Shown: positions 53,467-64,000 of the stretch, piece by piece
Layout: every line of letters starts with the position of its first letter
Numbering within the stretch: position 1 is the stretch's first letter
Source: Campylorhamphus procurvoides
Taxonomy: Eukaryota; Chordata; Aves; Passeriformes; Dendrocolaptidae
Assembly (NCBI GenBank): GCA_013396655.1
Contig: WBMV01007388.1
Location: 830,461-894,460, forward strand
Reading direction: 5' to 3'
DNA: 64,000 bases
Program-made: the position numbers and the translations under genes
Notes under the pieces: generated by a model
The model's input: only the letters and a program-made list of their open reading frames with translations
Told to the model about the DNA's origin: nothing
Database searches by the model: none

Positions 53467-54290
53467 CTACGTGATATTGAGTAGATATATTGCTAAGACC
53501 CAGTTATTAAAATTATTAGAAATGCCTCTCCCAGAATAAAGGTAGAAATGTGACCAGATGCCTAAGTCAATAGTATTGGTTTTATTTAATGGTAAATGTG
53601 AGACAGAGAAAGAGAGAGAGAAAGAAATAGGGAAAAGGAGAGAGGGGAAGAAATAAAGTGACAGAGATTTAAATAGAAAGCGTATCACAACTGTGGAACC
53701 CTGTGTCCCATGGATCTTCTTCTGGTCTTCTTGGTGGTGAGGGTCCCACAAAACATAGAGTCCAATGGATTAATATAAGCTCAGGAAATGCCTGGCACCT
53801 CCCCTTGGTGCAGCAGGAAGCTTTGCAATCTCTTGCAACAGGGCCTGGATTTGTTGCCTCACTTGAATCACATGCATTCCTCTGCTGGTGGAAGGCCTCA
53901 GAAATGTGTCAGGAGGGTGCTTTGGGGGTCTTTGATGGCTTATGACCCTTCTCAGCTGCCTCTCACATGAATGCCCTGTGTGTATGTGGTCTTTCTGGAG
54001 GGGGGCGGTGGTTAGTCCTTTGGTTTGTTGTGTGGAGATTTCACCATCACACACACAAAATCCTTCTCCTCCACCACCCCCTGAGCCTTGTTTACTTCTC
54101 AGACTTCAGATGATTAGACAGTAGCCTCATCTCAAGTCCCCAGTCACAGTCCAAATTCCAAACAGGAGACATTGGGGCAAGGGAGTGCCTCAGCGGTCAC
54201 AGACAGGCATTTGCTTCTTTGCAGTTTGACAAAAAGTCTTTCTATAACTTTGACAATGTTTAAGACATTAATAACATTCAGTCCATCACA
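53467..54290 (-). mobile_element. Possible minus-strand LTR (ERV-like)
   Basis: Read on the minus strand, the segment could run from a TGTGATGG end at about 54290 through a GC-mixed U3-like part, a TATA-like TATTTAAAT near 53670 and a long pyrimidine tract (purines on + at 53599-53652). It would then pass the polyadenylation signal AATAAA in AATAAAACCAATA near 53580 and reach a CA end somewhere in 53462-53502. That order fits an LTR. I could not find matching target-site duplications, so the boundaries are uncertain and the call is inference. No retroviral coding sequence is recognisable. Confidence 0.4.
53593..53652 (+). repeat. Purine-rich (GA)n-like tract
   Basis: Sixty bases are dominated by GA/GAAA units. 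They may be the R/leader pyrimidine tract of the possible minus-strand LTR. Confidence 0.85.
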
Positions 54291-54924
54291 CATATCCAGG
54301 AACCTCAAATGTGTTATTTTTACATCTAGAGGCAGGTCCTAAACACTGCGGCAATCACTACTTGTGATTTGCTGGGATAGTGCAATGTGCTTCCCCTGTG
54401 GATGAATCCACCTTATCCTGCTGCTTGCTGTTGATCCTTGTTTCCTATAATTAGCTTTCTCCTCCTCTTTGTTCAGGTTCCTTTGCCTAGTCCCTTGAGT
54501 AACTGACAAAACAGAACATACGCTGTGATTGCTGTGTGGTGCTAGCTGTGGCTCAGTTCTATTTAATAACACTGCGTTATTCTGTGCTACAAATTGTGAC
54601 TAATTGCTTCTCCACTGCTCTGCCAGCCTGTGAAAAGGCGTGCATCAAAAACCACCAAGTCAGAACTCCCTGCTGAATGTCTGTAAGCTTCTATAAAAAG
54701 CCGACTTAGGTGAATGAGGTCTGACTGGTAGGGAATCGAAGTGTTCTGATGAAAGATATGTGCTGATCATTGACTCAGGTGCTGAAGTCTGTGATTTGCC
54801 TCTCAGGTGCGATGTACACAAGGATAAACAGTTTTGACTCTGCAGATCTTGTGAAAACTCTTTGTCTTTCTCAGCAAATCAAACTGTGTTTATATAAACT
54901 TGTATAATTTCTGCTATTTGGTTT

Positions 54925-55231
54925 ATCATAGAATCGCAGAATCATAGGATGTTCTGAGTTGGAAGGACTCACAAAGGTCATCAAAGTCCAGGTCCTGGCC
55001 CTGCACAGGACAGCCTCAAGAATCATGCCATGCCCCTGAGAACATTATCCAAACGCTTCTTGAACTCTCTCAGGCTTGGTCCTGTGACCACTTCCCTGGG
55101 GAGCCTGTTCCAGTACTCAACCACTGTCCAGGTGAAGAACATTTTTTCTAATATCCAACCTAAATGTCACCTGACACAACTTCAGGCCATTCCCTTGGGT
55201 CCTGTTGCTGCTCATCACAGAGCAAAGATCA
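54925..55231 (-). mobile_element. CR1 LINE 3'-end fragment beside GRXCR1
   Basis: The segment begins with ATCATAGAATCGCAGAATCA, the inverted CR1 terminal repeat. It continues through GTTGGAAGGACTCACAAAGG, CTCTCAGGCTTGGTCCTGTG and the TAATATCCAACCTAAA block. It is a minus-strand, 5'-truncated copy of about 307 bp. It ends at an N (55232) that leads directly into a CCCTT array, at a point where CR1 is itself pyrimidine-rich, so the array may have grown from the element. It lies about 380 bp upstream of the GRXCR1 start codon. Confidence 0.93.
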
Positions 55232-55232
55232 N

Positions 55233-55284
55233 TTCCCTTCCCTTCCCTTCCCTTCCCTTCCCTTCCCTTCTCTTCCCTTCCCTT
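55233..55284 (+). repeat. (TTCCC)n microsatellite
   Basis: About ten TTCCC units with one interruption (TCTTCCC) near 55270 abut the truncated CR1 and an N at 55232. Array length may be wrong in the assembly. Confidence 0.95.
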
Positions 55285-55285
55285 T

Positions 55286-55609
55286 GTGTTTGAATTCTTA
55301 TTTTAGTCAATGAATATTATTTCTCCTTTTCTTGCTTTCTTTCTCGGAGCTAAAAAGTACACAATGTCTTTTTAATATTTAATTAATGATATCACTTTAC
55401 GGTTTTTAGTTTAAAGGTAACCATAGCACAAATGCATCCATTATTAACTGCAGAACAGCAGTGGCTTCTTGGGAACCCTCTTTAGTTTAATATGAGAACC
55501 CCTGTCAACAGAAAACAGTGCTGATATTGTTGTTACGTGTGACAAACTGGCAAATGCAATGGGCACCACACTGGAACAATGCAAACTGCTTATATCAATG
55601 GAAGAGGCA
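55286..55609 (+). promoter_or_regulatory. GRXCR1: GRXCR1 5' flank, probable promoter/5'UTR
   Basis: About 325 bp lie between the upstream CCCTT array and the start codon. The flank is AT-rich and CpG-poor, unlike a housekeeping CpG-island promoter, which fits a cell-type-restricted gene. An AT motif, TTTAATTAATGATATC, at 55378-55393 resembles POU-homeodomain sites. A second POU-like core, ATGCAT, lies near 55432. A weak TATA-like TAAAAAG lies near 55351. The transcription start cannot be fixed from sequence alone, and an upstream non-coding exon is possible. Confidence 0.45.
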
Positions 55610-56005
55610 ATGTTTAAAAGTGAGATGAAGGCGGACAGCGAGAGGCTGTCAAGGAAGGTTCGATTCCGCGTTGCGTCCTCACACAGCGGGAGGGTGCTGA
55701 AGGAGGTGTACACCGATGGAGAGGCTGCTGACTCTCTGGACTCCGAATATGCCAGTAGCTCAGAGACTGACCAAACGAGCCGACTGAGCGAAGTGGACGG
55801 GCAGCAGAATGGACACATAGGGTCTGAGTGTGATGAAAATGAGAATGAGCAGGATGACTTGCTCATTTTAGTCAGAGCCACTAAAGAGAAAGGATTTGGT
55901 ACAAAGCGAGTCAACATCCTCAGCAAAAATGGCACAGTCAGGGGAGTCAAGCATAAAGTCAGTGCTGGTCAAGCCCTCTTTGACAATTTGGCAAAAGTAT
56001 TTCAG
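55610..56005 (+). CDS. GRXCR1: GRXCR1 first coding exon (partial gene)
   Basis: This exon encodes the N-terminal 132 residues of glutaredoxin and cysteine rich domain containing 1. In mammals the protein lies along hair-cell stereocilia, influences actin organisation, and its loss causes deafness (human DFNB25, mouse pirouette). Recognised blocks include RKVRFR (15-20), [13 protein letters not shown] (22-34), DGQQNGHI (63-70), an acidic stretch DENENEQDD (75-83), and the strongly family-like stretch [17 protein letters not shown] (94-110) followed by VSAGQALF (117-124). The family protein is about 290 residues, so this is somewhat under half; the glutaredoxin-like and cysteine-rich regions are in later exons outside the window. 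I chose the ATG at 55610 because the known family start lies there (MFK here, MLK in human). It has G at -3. In-frame ATGs also occur at 55559 and 55598, and the frame is open back to a TGA at 55493. The exon ends in phase 0 after CAG. The gene identity rests on my memory of the family, without a search. Confidence 0.95.
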
Positions 56006-56011
56006 GTAGGT
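56006..56011 (+). other. GRXCR1: GRXCR1 exon 1 splice donor
   Basis: The exon/intron junction reads CAG|GTAGGT, close to the vertebrate donor consensus. Family-like protein sequence ends exactly here (…LAKVFQ). Translation past it gives 32 unrelated residues before a stop, which supports a splice site and not a continued reading frame. The junction lies between codons (phase 0). Confidence 0.9.
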
Positions 56012-57719
56012 GATGCAGTTCTGCTGGCTGTAAGCCCTCTGTCTGTCCCTTTTAACTCCACGCATTGTTCTTCCCTTTGTTCAAAGTGCTCTCATTTATG
56101 ATTTCTCAATATTCTGCCTCATTCCCATTGCTATCCACTTGCTGTTGTTGCACAATAGGGGCTCATTGGTCTTTCTAGGACAAAACAGCTTCACTCTCCA
56201 AACTGACTGTGAACTTTGTTTTTCAAAATTGACCTGAAATTTACTGAGTAGAAATATGTATGTTCTGGTTGCCATGTATGGACCAAGAAAGAAATGTAAC
56301 AGAGGATTTAACTACGGCTTTGCTGGAGATCTGTACAGGTCCACTATACAGGGACGTGTCATGTTTCCACTCTTATTAATTCTAATGAGTTAATGATGTT
56401 ATCTACTGTCCCTACATGTAAATATGTATGCTTGCAAATCCCATTCTGTTTAATGTGCAAAGTAGATCAAATTAGATGCAGGGTGGTAGCAATGACGGTT
56501 TTCCCACATGAAAATTTCAGAAGAATGAAATCTTAGTCAGAGGTCTCTTTTATTAATGTCTGTTTTCCACCTATTTTGTGGAAGGAGCAGAATATCTGTA
56601 GTTGAAACAGCATATGACACTGATGCCTTAGTCAGAGAAACACAGGGCTCAGAAAAATCAAGATAAAAGTTCTAAAATATTTGGCTTGTATATACAAAAT
56701 ATCTATATGAGCTATTCAAGCCTTTCAGTCATTAATATTTGCACAAAAGAACTCTTTTACTGGCCTCTTTCTGAAGGTTCTAATAATCCAAAATTATGCT
56801 CTTCACTTAAATTATGCTGTAATTGGCTTCAGGGCATTGTTTTAAAAGATTTTACACAGTTTTAAATCATGGGGAATTTGATATTAATGGCAATTGTTGT
56901 GTGTTGAAATTCAAAGTTCTTAAAACTAAGTAATTTCATAATATGTTTATAAATTACTATATATTAACATTCTCTTGCTTCTGTATATGAATTTTTCCTC
57001 TGGCTGTACCAAAATTATAACCGTTTTTTTGTCAATACCAATATTCCTATGGAAGTGAAGTTTCAAAGATGTATTGCCTGTTCATTTTTGTTCTTTACCT
57101 CACATCACATAGCACTTAAGCAGTTTGTTTTCCTTCCAGCTACTCACTGAAGAGTTTGTCCTTGAATTCCCTCCTCTGACAAAATTTGTAACAAACTCAC
57201 TTTTTCATTAACTGGTATTCATTAACTGTGCTTTGTTATGTTGTGCAGTCAAGACTTTTTTTTTTTTCTGTTCAAATACGTGTGCTAAAAGTACTCTTGC
57301 TTATTTTAATGATCCACGGAATATTTGGGTTTTTGAATATTTTTCCCACATTTTCTTACTACAGCCTTTCTATAGAATTCGTTCAGATCCTTTCTTCTCA
57401 CAACAAACTCAGCTGAAAAAAAAAAAATCGCACCTTCTGGAGCTCTTTTCCTTTTTAAGAGAGTGATGTAATACAGGAAATATTTCTAGATGAAATGGTG
57501 GTTTTGGTTGTTGTTGCTATATAATACAAGCCTGGTCTGAGAATGTATATGTACTGCCAGCCAGATGTGCATCGTCTCCGACATCTTTCCACAGTGATGC
57601 ATTGAGCACATTCCGTGACTTCTCATTTCCACAGTTCCCTGAGAAGTGAAGCTAAGTCCTTCACATTAGTTAGTCCAAGGACTGTCTGCATCCTCAGAAA
57701 AGAGCTGCTTCATCTGTGT

Positions 57720-58085
57720 GACAGTCCCTCATCAGGTCACCGCTGCAGAGCTGGGGAAGCTGCTGCTGGGTGGGTGGGAGCAGCTCTGGGCAGCTGGGAC
57801 TAGCACAGCCATGGGGATGCAATGTGGGGCAGAGCAGGACATGTCTGGGGGTTGCGTCAGCATCATGGCAGAACATTCTGGGGGAAGAAAGGTGGGGAAG
57901 AGACCAGCACTGCTGATGCTTCAGGACAGCATGGTTTCCATGACAACCCCTCCAGCCTTTCCCTCCCTGGGGTGGATGCTGCAAGGAGACTGTTGACCTA
58001 GCAACCACATCCTGCGGTGGGTGGTGGTGGGTGATGGGTGTTGACACAGCAAGCACCCTGGGTGGGGAAGGTGGGAAGGAGGTCA
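57720..58085 (+). other. G-rich patch in GRXCR1 intron 1
   Basis: This GC-raised segment, rich in GGG and CTG/CAG words but poor in CpG, includes G runs at 58019-58021, 58029-58031, 58036-58038, 58060-58062, 58064-58067 and 58073-58075. It may be an unrecognised old repeat or an intronic regulatory segment. Open frames on both strands match no known family. Confidence 0.4.
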
Positions 58086-61000
58086 CTAGTGGTCATTGAT
58101 TAAGGGTAGGGGCAGTCACATGTGTCACCCGGCCTCCATTGGCACCTAACCTGGACCTGGGGGTGGCCTCCCACAGTGCTGACAATATAGGCATCAGACA
58201 GTCAGGAACATTTTATTTGTGAGAAACAGATATTACTGAAAAGCCTGAGAAACAAGAAGGAACTGGAGCTCCCATTCTCCCTGTTTGTGCACCTCCTTGG
58301 TATAAATGACAATTTCTTCTTCTGAAACACTAAAATTGACATTGTCAGCCACCCTGGAACTGGGGGCGTGACTTGCCAATTGTGTCAGAAGCATATGCCC
58401 CTTCTCTGCATATCCAAAGTAATTGTGGTTTTATTTCAGTATATTACCAGAAATTTTGTTTTCTAATATTAAAATACTGCTTAAATGCAAATTGATATGA
58501 ATATTTCCTCTATTTTCTCATAGGAAGTAGTAGAGATATATTTTTTCCTTGAAATAAATATAATTCTCTTCACAATCAATTTTTATGACTAGACCATCCC
58601 TATGATGGCTTCCATGTGAGAAAGAACCAAAATCCTTGGGTTGTCTGATATATTACTAGGTAATATATCATTTCATGTAATGATCATTTCATTTAGACTG
58701 CGTTTCCATCCCAACATACAATGTAATGGAGCTCAGCCAAAGGTTTCACATGGGTCTCCCATCCCATCATTTTTACTGCTTCAGCAAGGTTATTTTCCTC
58801 TTTGTCCATACACACTCCACTGGCCTTCCAGTCTCCTCTGAAAGGTCACATTCTGCTAAATTAGCCACACACCTCATTCTCAGGCAGGGCCGCTGACGTC
58901 TATTGTGAGAGGGCAAGCCTGGTTAACAAACCTGATGAATGCCTTTGTGAACCTGTGTCAGAAGATATGGGCCAAGAGTCAGACATAATGTACTTGGTCT
59001 TCAACAATGTTTCTCAGCACAGTTTCTCAGGCAGAGCTAACATTTTACGCTGAGAAGTGCAAATCATTATTCAGCGTGCTAAAGAATGAGCTTATTAATG
59101 TTTAGAGAGAAAGCTGGAAAAGAATAAATAATCAGATCAAAGTTTGTTAGGAGAAGGAGAGCTTTCGGGGTGGTTAAGTTCATTTTCATCTTTCTTTACT
59201 TGTAGGTGACCTGGTGTTTAAGCCAGTAACCAATTTCAGTCTCTCACATCTGGAAAAGTTAATACACAGCAGGACATGCTGAGCTTACAAACCAGGAGGG
59301 CTAACTAATGCCACAGACAAAATAAATTGAAATACAGCAGAAAACCAACTGTCTTCCAAAGAAGGCAGATGCTGCAAAGTCCTGTTAAGGAAAGTTTCTT
59401 GCATGATAGTACAACCAAAGGTTCTAGGATGGGTGGCATGTTGCATACCACTCCTCTGCAGCATACATCACTACAACCCGCAGAAGTCTGGCAAGATGAG
59501 AAAGAGAGATCTACACTTTCACTGGAGAAGTTGTGAAATTGTCCTCACTTTGGCAGACAATCAGTGCTGACACTCCAGCATTCCTGGACTCTTTGAACTC
59601 AAAGACCTCTGCTAGGACTGGGCAAAGATTGTAAAAGGTCTCCTGAACTTTCCCTTCATATTCTCATCCATACACACTATTCCCTGGAACCCCAAATGGG
59701 CATAGCTTGCAAAAGAAAAAGGTGTGCTGGATTTCTTGTACAGAGCATTTTTTCTGCAGTAATGCCATTTATATAGATGGGTGTAAATCCCAGCAAGCTG
59801 TAGGTATCTGAGGTACAAACTTGCAGTGTCTATTCCTAAGTGTTAGGAAGTCTGGAAAGCTAATTATTGAAATGTGTTGCGCTGAAATCCCCTGGAGAAC
59901 AGGAAAAATTGCAATGACACAGAGGATCAAGTGATCATGAAAAGGAGAATACTGCTTGTTATAGAAAAATAAGTGTTAGAAGGACAACTGTATCACTACT
60001 GGAATGGGCATAGCATCTCTTCACTACTTCTTGTGTACCTTCAGAAGGGTTTTGACCTGTGACCACATTGCATAGGACAGTGATTGAGCTGATGCTGTTG
60101 ATCAATTCACAGTTAACATAAGTAGTTTCCAGAGCTGATGTCTGAACAGACACACTGAATTAAAAGAGATGTTCAGTTCTGAGGAATTTTAACTGGAGCC
60201 TCTATATTGGTTTTTATTGTTCTCATGTTCTTGTAGAAATCAGCTGTAAAGCACTGAGGTCAGACAAGTCTATTATTAGACTATTCATGGCATTTTAGGA
60301 TTTGCTTCTGTTGGACTTGAAGTACATATTTGACATAGACTTGAAATGATCAGTAAATAGACTTTATCTAACCTCTGAAAGTGATATACAAACTTTGAGT
60401 TAAAAAAGACTTAGCTGTCTCATTTTTAAAAAATGTGAATATAAGATGTCTTGACCTTTCAATACACTCAACATTGGGAATCTTAGCAAAAAAACTGTGG
60501 TTATGTTTATACCTTCTTTGAGACTGAAACTATAATTGCAGAAAGAAAATTGATAGGCTTTTATGCTGGCAGTCTGACCAACAAGTACTGGACATCTGTC
60601 CAACCTTCCAGTGTACTGCATGGCTTCAAAATGATTCTTGCTATGATGAGTCTTGATCTTTGTAAAATATCCATAAATGAGGTTAGTGTTCTTGAGACAC
60701 TAGTCTTGTCACTTGCATGGGAAAGGGCATAGCAATGGAGCTGTGGTAATACTGTAGTGAATATGCATATAGAGACTTTAGAAACAGATTAAAAACCCCC
60801 ATAGGCCTCTGAAGAAGGACTTAGACATGAAGCTCCAAAACTGAGATCCTCCAAGCCTCTCTTTGGTGCCACCTTGCCTCAAAAAGCAGTAAAAGCCTTT
60901 CATTAATGAAAATTTGACTAATGGTCTGTCTTGGCCATGTGCCTCAGCAACTCAGTATTGACAGGACATGGCAGTTACCTCCTAATTTTGTCCTGTGGGA

Positions 61001-61282
61001 ACCATAAAATATGGGTTCCATTGCCTGTCTCATCTGCAGGGCTTGATGCAGTAGATGTTCCCTGAGCATGCCTGGTGGATCAGATCCTACACAAACTGTA
61101 CATAAGCAGATTCTGCTTTGTTACAAAATGTGTCTGCGGGAGGCTGTGGTGGGAGTTGTACTTTGAATTAGACAGTAATAAGACATCCTGAATAAGTTGC
61201 TGAAGGAGGAATGGAATACAGGGTTGCTGTTTCTCAACTTGCCATACCAAACACTTCTCTTCAGCAACATGCTTGACCTTCA

Positions 61283-61284
61283 TT

Positions 61285-61363
<79 letters not shown>

Positions 61364-61448
61364 ATTTCTCTCTTTCTTTTATATTTCTTTTTCTCTCTTT
61401 CTCTCTTTTTTCTTTCTTTTCTTTCTTCTTTCTTCTTCTTTCTTTCTT
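61283..61448 (+). repeat. (TTTC)n microsatellite
   Basis: A pure TTTC run spans about 61283-61363 (about 20 copies), followed by interrupted TTTC/TCTT sequence to about 61448. It lies in GRXCR1 intron 1. Open frames across it are repeat artefacts. Confidence 0.97.
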
Positions 61449-64000
61449 GCAGTATAGTGGTGTCATTGCTTCAGCATAGAGGTATCCTAGAAAAGCTTGT
61501 AGCTGTGACTTGTTTGCTATGGAAAAGAGGTAGAGAGGAGACTGAATCCAGGTATCCAAGATGTGAGAGATTGCAAATAATCATGCTCCGCCACATTGTT
61601 TCATCCTCTCTTTAAGTCTAAAATTACATTTGCCTTCTTCTTGAAAGAATTAATGCAAATGCCAAATGGAAAAGAGGCTTCCTGGTTGTACTAAATGGGA
61701 TTCCTAAGTTATGTTGGCCCCAGGAAATTTTCTGAGCTGAAAATAGTAATAAAATGAGACAATTTTAGTAGAAAATGCCATAGATGATTTCCATCCTCTT
61801 ACTTTTAATTATTTGTCTGGTAAGTGACATGGAATACCAGATGAACACTGGATCTGAGCCTATGTATTGCTCTGGGACTCTTATATAATTATCAATAAGG
61901 AGATCAGCCTTTGAATTAACATGAAAAATGGTTCATCTTACTTCAAAATAATTTGAAAAAGAGTCATGTTATGCAAACAGCCTATCAAAAAAATCTTAGT
62001 ATGCTGGTGCTAAAATTTTTTCTACTTAATCTAAGAGTAGGATTTCTTTTTTCTGAATTGGCCTTTTAAAACAGAGATGAAAAAGATCAACTGAGTCGTC
62101 TTAATTAATTAGTAACAATAACTCTTGGTCATTTGTCATCTGTGAAGCCCAACTCAGTAACTCAGCAGGAAAATTAGGAGAAAAAAGTCTTTTGAAGTAT
62201 TCTTAAAACTAGGACTATCAATACAATTTGGGGCTATTCTATTTTCTTTGACATGGTACAACAGATTGCGTACTAGTTCATTCCCCCTGAACCTTTGCAT
62301 GCCTTTGACACAGCAAATACAAATTTTGTGGAACACATAAAGATGAAAAAAATTGCCTACAAATATGATGTGTTCTACATGCTTAATTCCTGGCATCACA
62401 CTTGGTCATTGACTCCTAATTCTGGGTACAGATAAATTATTCTGCAACCAAATATCTAAGTGGCTTCATTGCACCTGAGAGTCTTAGGTGAAGTATGTTT
62501 TACTTAAAACTTCAAAAACATGGAAGAACATATTTTGCTACACTGGGACAATATGACACCAGACTGAACAGTTATGCATTTCCAAAGATATGGTAATAAT
62601 GAGGATGGAATACAGCTCCTTTATTAAGTCTTTAAAAATTTCCTAATGAGTTAAGTGCATTAGAATTCCATTTTTTAAGTTTACAGATCTCAAAACCATT
62701 TCAGTTCTGATTTGCAAATACACTAGTAAGACTACACCAGCTAGAAAATATAGATGCATATGTGCCATATGTGTATGGTAGACTGCTCTGGTCTGTCAGC
62801 ATCTTGCTCTGACATTTGTCTACTAGTGTTGGCAGTTTATTACATACAGCAACAACACAAGGTACATGATTAACAGCTTAAAAGAAAGAATTAGTCAAAG
62901 AGATACTGCTGTCTTTTCCAGTAGAGCTTAAGCCTGCAAGTGCAATGTTTGGCAGCACCATAATTTTATAGCTGAAGTGGAATAAAACATTCTTTAGAGT
63001 AAATTTGCTACCAGAAAGAAAAGGGTATGGCTTTCATGCATAAAACCTGTTCTCATTGCTGCAACATCCATTGCTAGGTAGTACAAAATATGAAACTCAA
63101 ATCTCACTGAATTTTTCCAAAACTTGTAAGAGGAATAATAAATAGGACAGCATCTCCAGCCTGATGATTTTGAAAAGGAGTTGGAAAGATACAGCTCCCC
63201 ATCCAAACAGGCATTCATGTGGTTTTGCTTGATGCAGTAGTTATGTTGTGGAGAGGCTGCCACAGCATAACTCTTTATAGCCTCCATCAGACAAAGCAAC
63301 AGAAATGGTCACACATGAGCCGCTGGAGTTAGTGAAGTAGAGACTCATTTCACGCATGGCAAGAAAGAAGACAGAAAACCCATCATTTATTGCTAGAATG
63401 AATTGTGGAAAGCATTTTAACAACCTTAGTACCATTTTGCTTTGAAACTTTATCTAGAAACACCATCCATCAATGTCAGGGGAGTATGTCTTCAGTACTA
63501 CAGAAATACCACACATAGACTCATTCTTTCTCATTTTCGTACAAAGAAATATAAAAAGCCTTACTGGTCAATATTTGCACTGATTTATAACATGTGGTGT
63601 TATGTGCTGCGTTGATAAATCAGCCAGTTCTGGTGCAAAGGCAAATAATTTTTCCTTTGGAATTGACTCTCAGTAGCCTGGCTTGAAATACTACTGATTA
63701 CTAATTATCTAACAAATTTAGGAATTGACAGGAGTCGTACACTGTTATTTAAGAAAAAATCTGTTTCTACTTGCAACTTCTGTAAGATAGAAAGAAGTCA
63801 GCTTCTATACCTGCAACTGAACTTTCAGCTTTTTAAAGAAAATATATTATCCTCCCCAGCTTCTCATGTCTTGCTCTTGGTTTACTACATCTAAACACAA
63901 AGGACTCTCCCTCCTAGCTCTACAGACAGCTATGAAGCATTTCATTGATGTTCAAGTGGAGAATGTCATAAGAGACAGACTGACAGACACAGTGAAAAAT

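Larger units (their letters stand above)
56006..64000 (+). other. GRXCR1: GRXCR1 intron 1 (start, runs off window)
   Basis: I looked in this stretch for the next coding part of the protein, the beginning of the glutaredoxin-like domain, and found no matching open segment, so the intron appears to exceed 8 kb. The human gene also has long introns. Content: AT-rich unique sequence, a G-rich patch at 57720-58085, and a long TTTC microsatellite at 61283-61448. Short open frames here carry no recognisable domain. The frame at 61197-61457 is only the translated microsatellite. Confidence 0.75.

Noticed and set aside
55444..55950. 168-codon minus-strand open frame
   Set aside because: It is the antisense shadow of GRXCR1 exon 1, serine-rich because of the complement of that exon's codons.
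61197..61457. Open frames rich in FLSFF repeats
   Set aside because: Translation of the TTTC microsatellite only.
56006..64000. GRXCR1 exon 2 within the window
   Set aside because: I looked for sequence coding the start of the glutaredoxin-like domain with flanking splice sites and found none.

Overview
The window looks like bird nuclear DNA. It is AT-rich, gene-poor and intron/intergene-like. It has two clear 3'-end fragments of CR1-type LINEs, which are the dominant avian LINE, plus one solo endogenous-retrovirus LTR and many simple repeats. There is no operon structure, and nearly all open frames are short and carry no recognisable domain. Single ambiguous bases (N) sit at 36379, 41074 and 55232, two of them against CCCTT arrays, as in a draft assembly. 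I cannot name the species.

Only one protein-coding exon can be supported: the first coding exon of GRXCR1 (glutaredoxin and cysteine rich domain containing 1) at 55610-56005 on the + strand, ending in a strong splice donor. Its sequence closely follows the N-terminal part of the vertebrate protein, an actin-organising stereocilia protein of inner-ear hair cells. The remaining exons, with the glutaredoxin-like and cysteine-rich parts, are not found before 64000, so the last 8 kb read as the start of a large intron 1.

Layout: 1-17.7 kb, intergenic with simple repeats; 17.69-18.18 kb, a solo LTR bounded by perfect 6-bp target-site duplications; 18.2-33.7 kb, intergenic with a group of short hairpins near 19.0-19.2 kb, a CpG-rich patch at 32.66-32.98 kb and three AP-1-type sites at 33.10-33.20 kb; 33.7-34.0 kb, a minus-strand CR1 fragment followed by a perfect 12-bp hairpin; 34.3-53.4 kb, intergenic with a tRNA-like relic near 41.4 kb; 53.47-54.29 kb, a possible minus-strand LTR; 54.93-55.28 kb, a CR1 fragment plus a CCCTT array only about 330 bp before the GRXCR1 start; 55.6-56.0 kb, GRXCR1 exon 1; 56.0-64.0 kb, intron 1 with a G-rich patch and a long TTTC microsatellite.

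I found no CRISPR array, prokaryotic gene, intact viral gene or complete novel system. The most useful leads are the clean solo LTR, the CpG patch with its AP-1 cluster, the transposon-crowded GRXCR1 promoter with a POU-type AT motif, the tRNA-like relic and the perfect hairpins.
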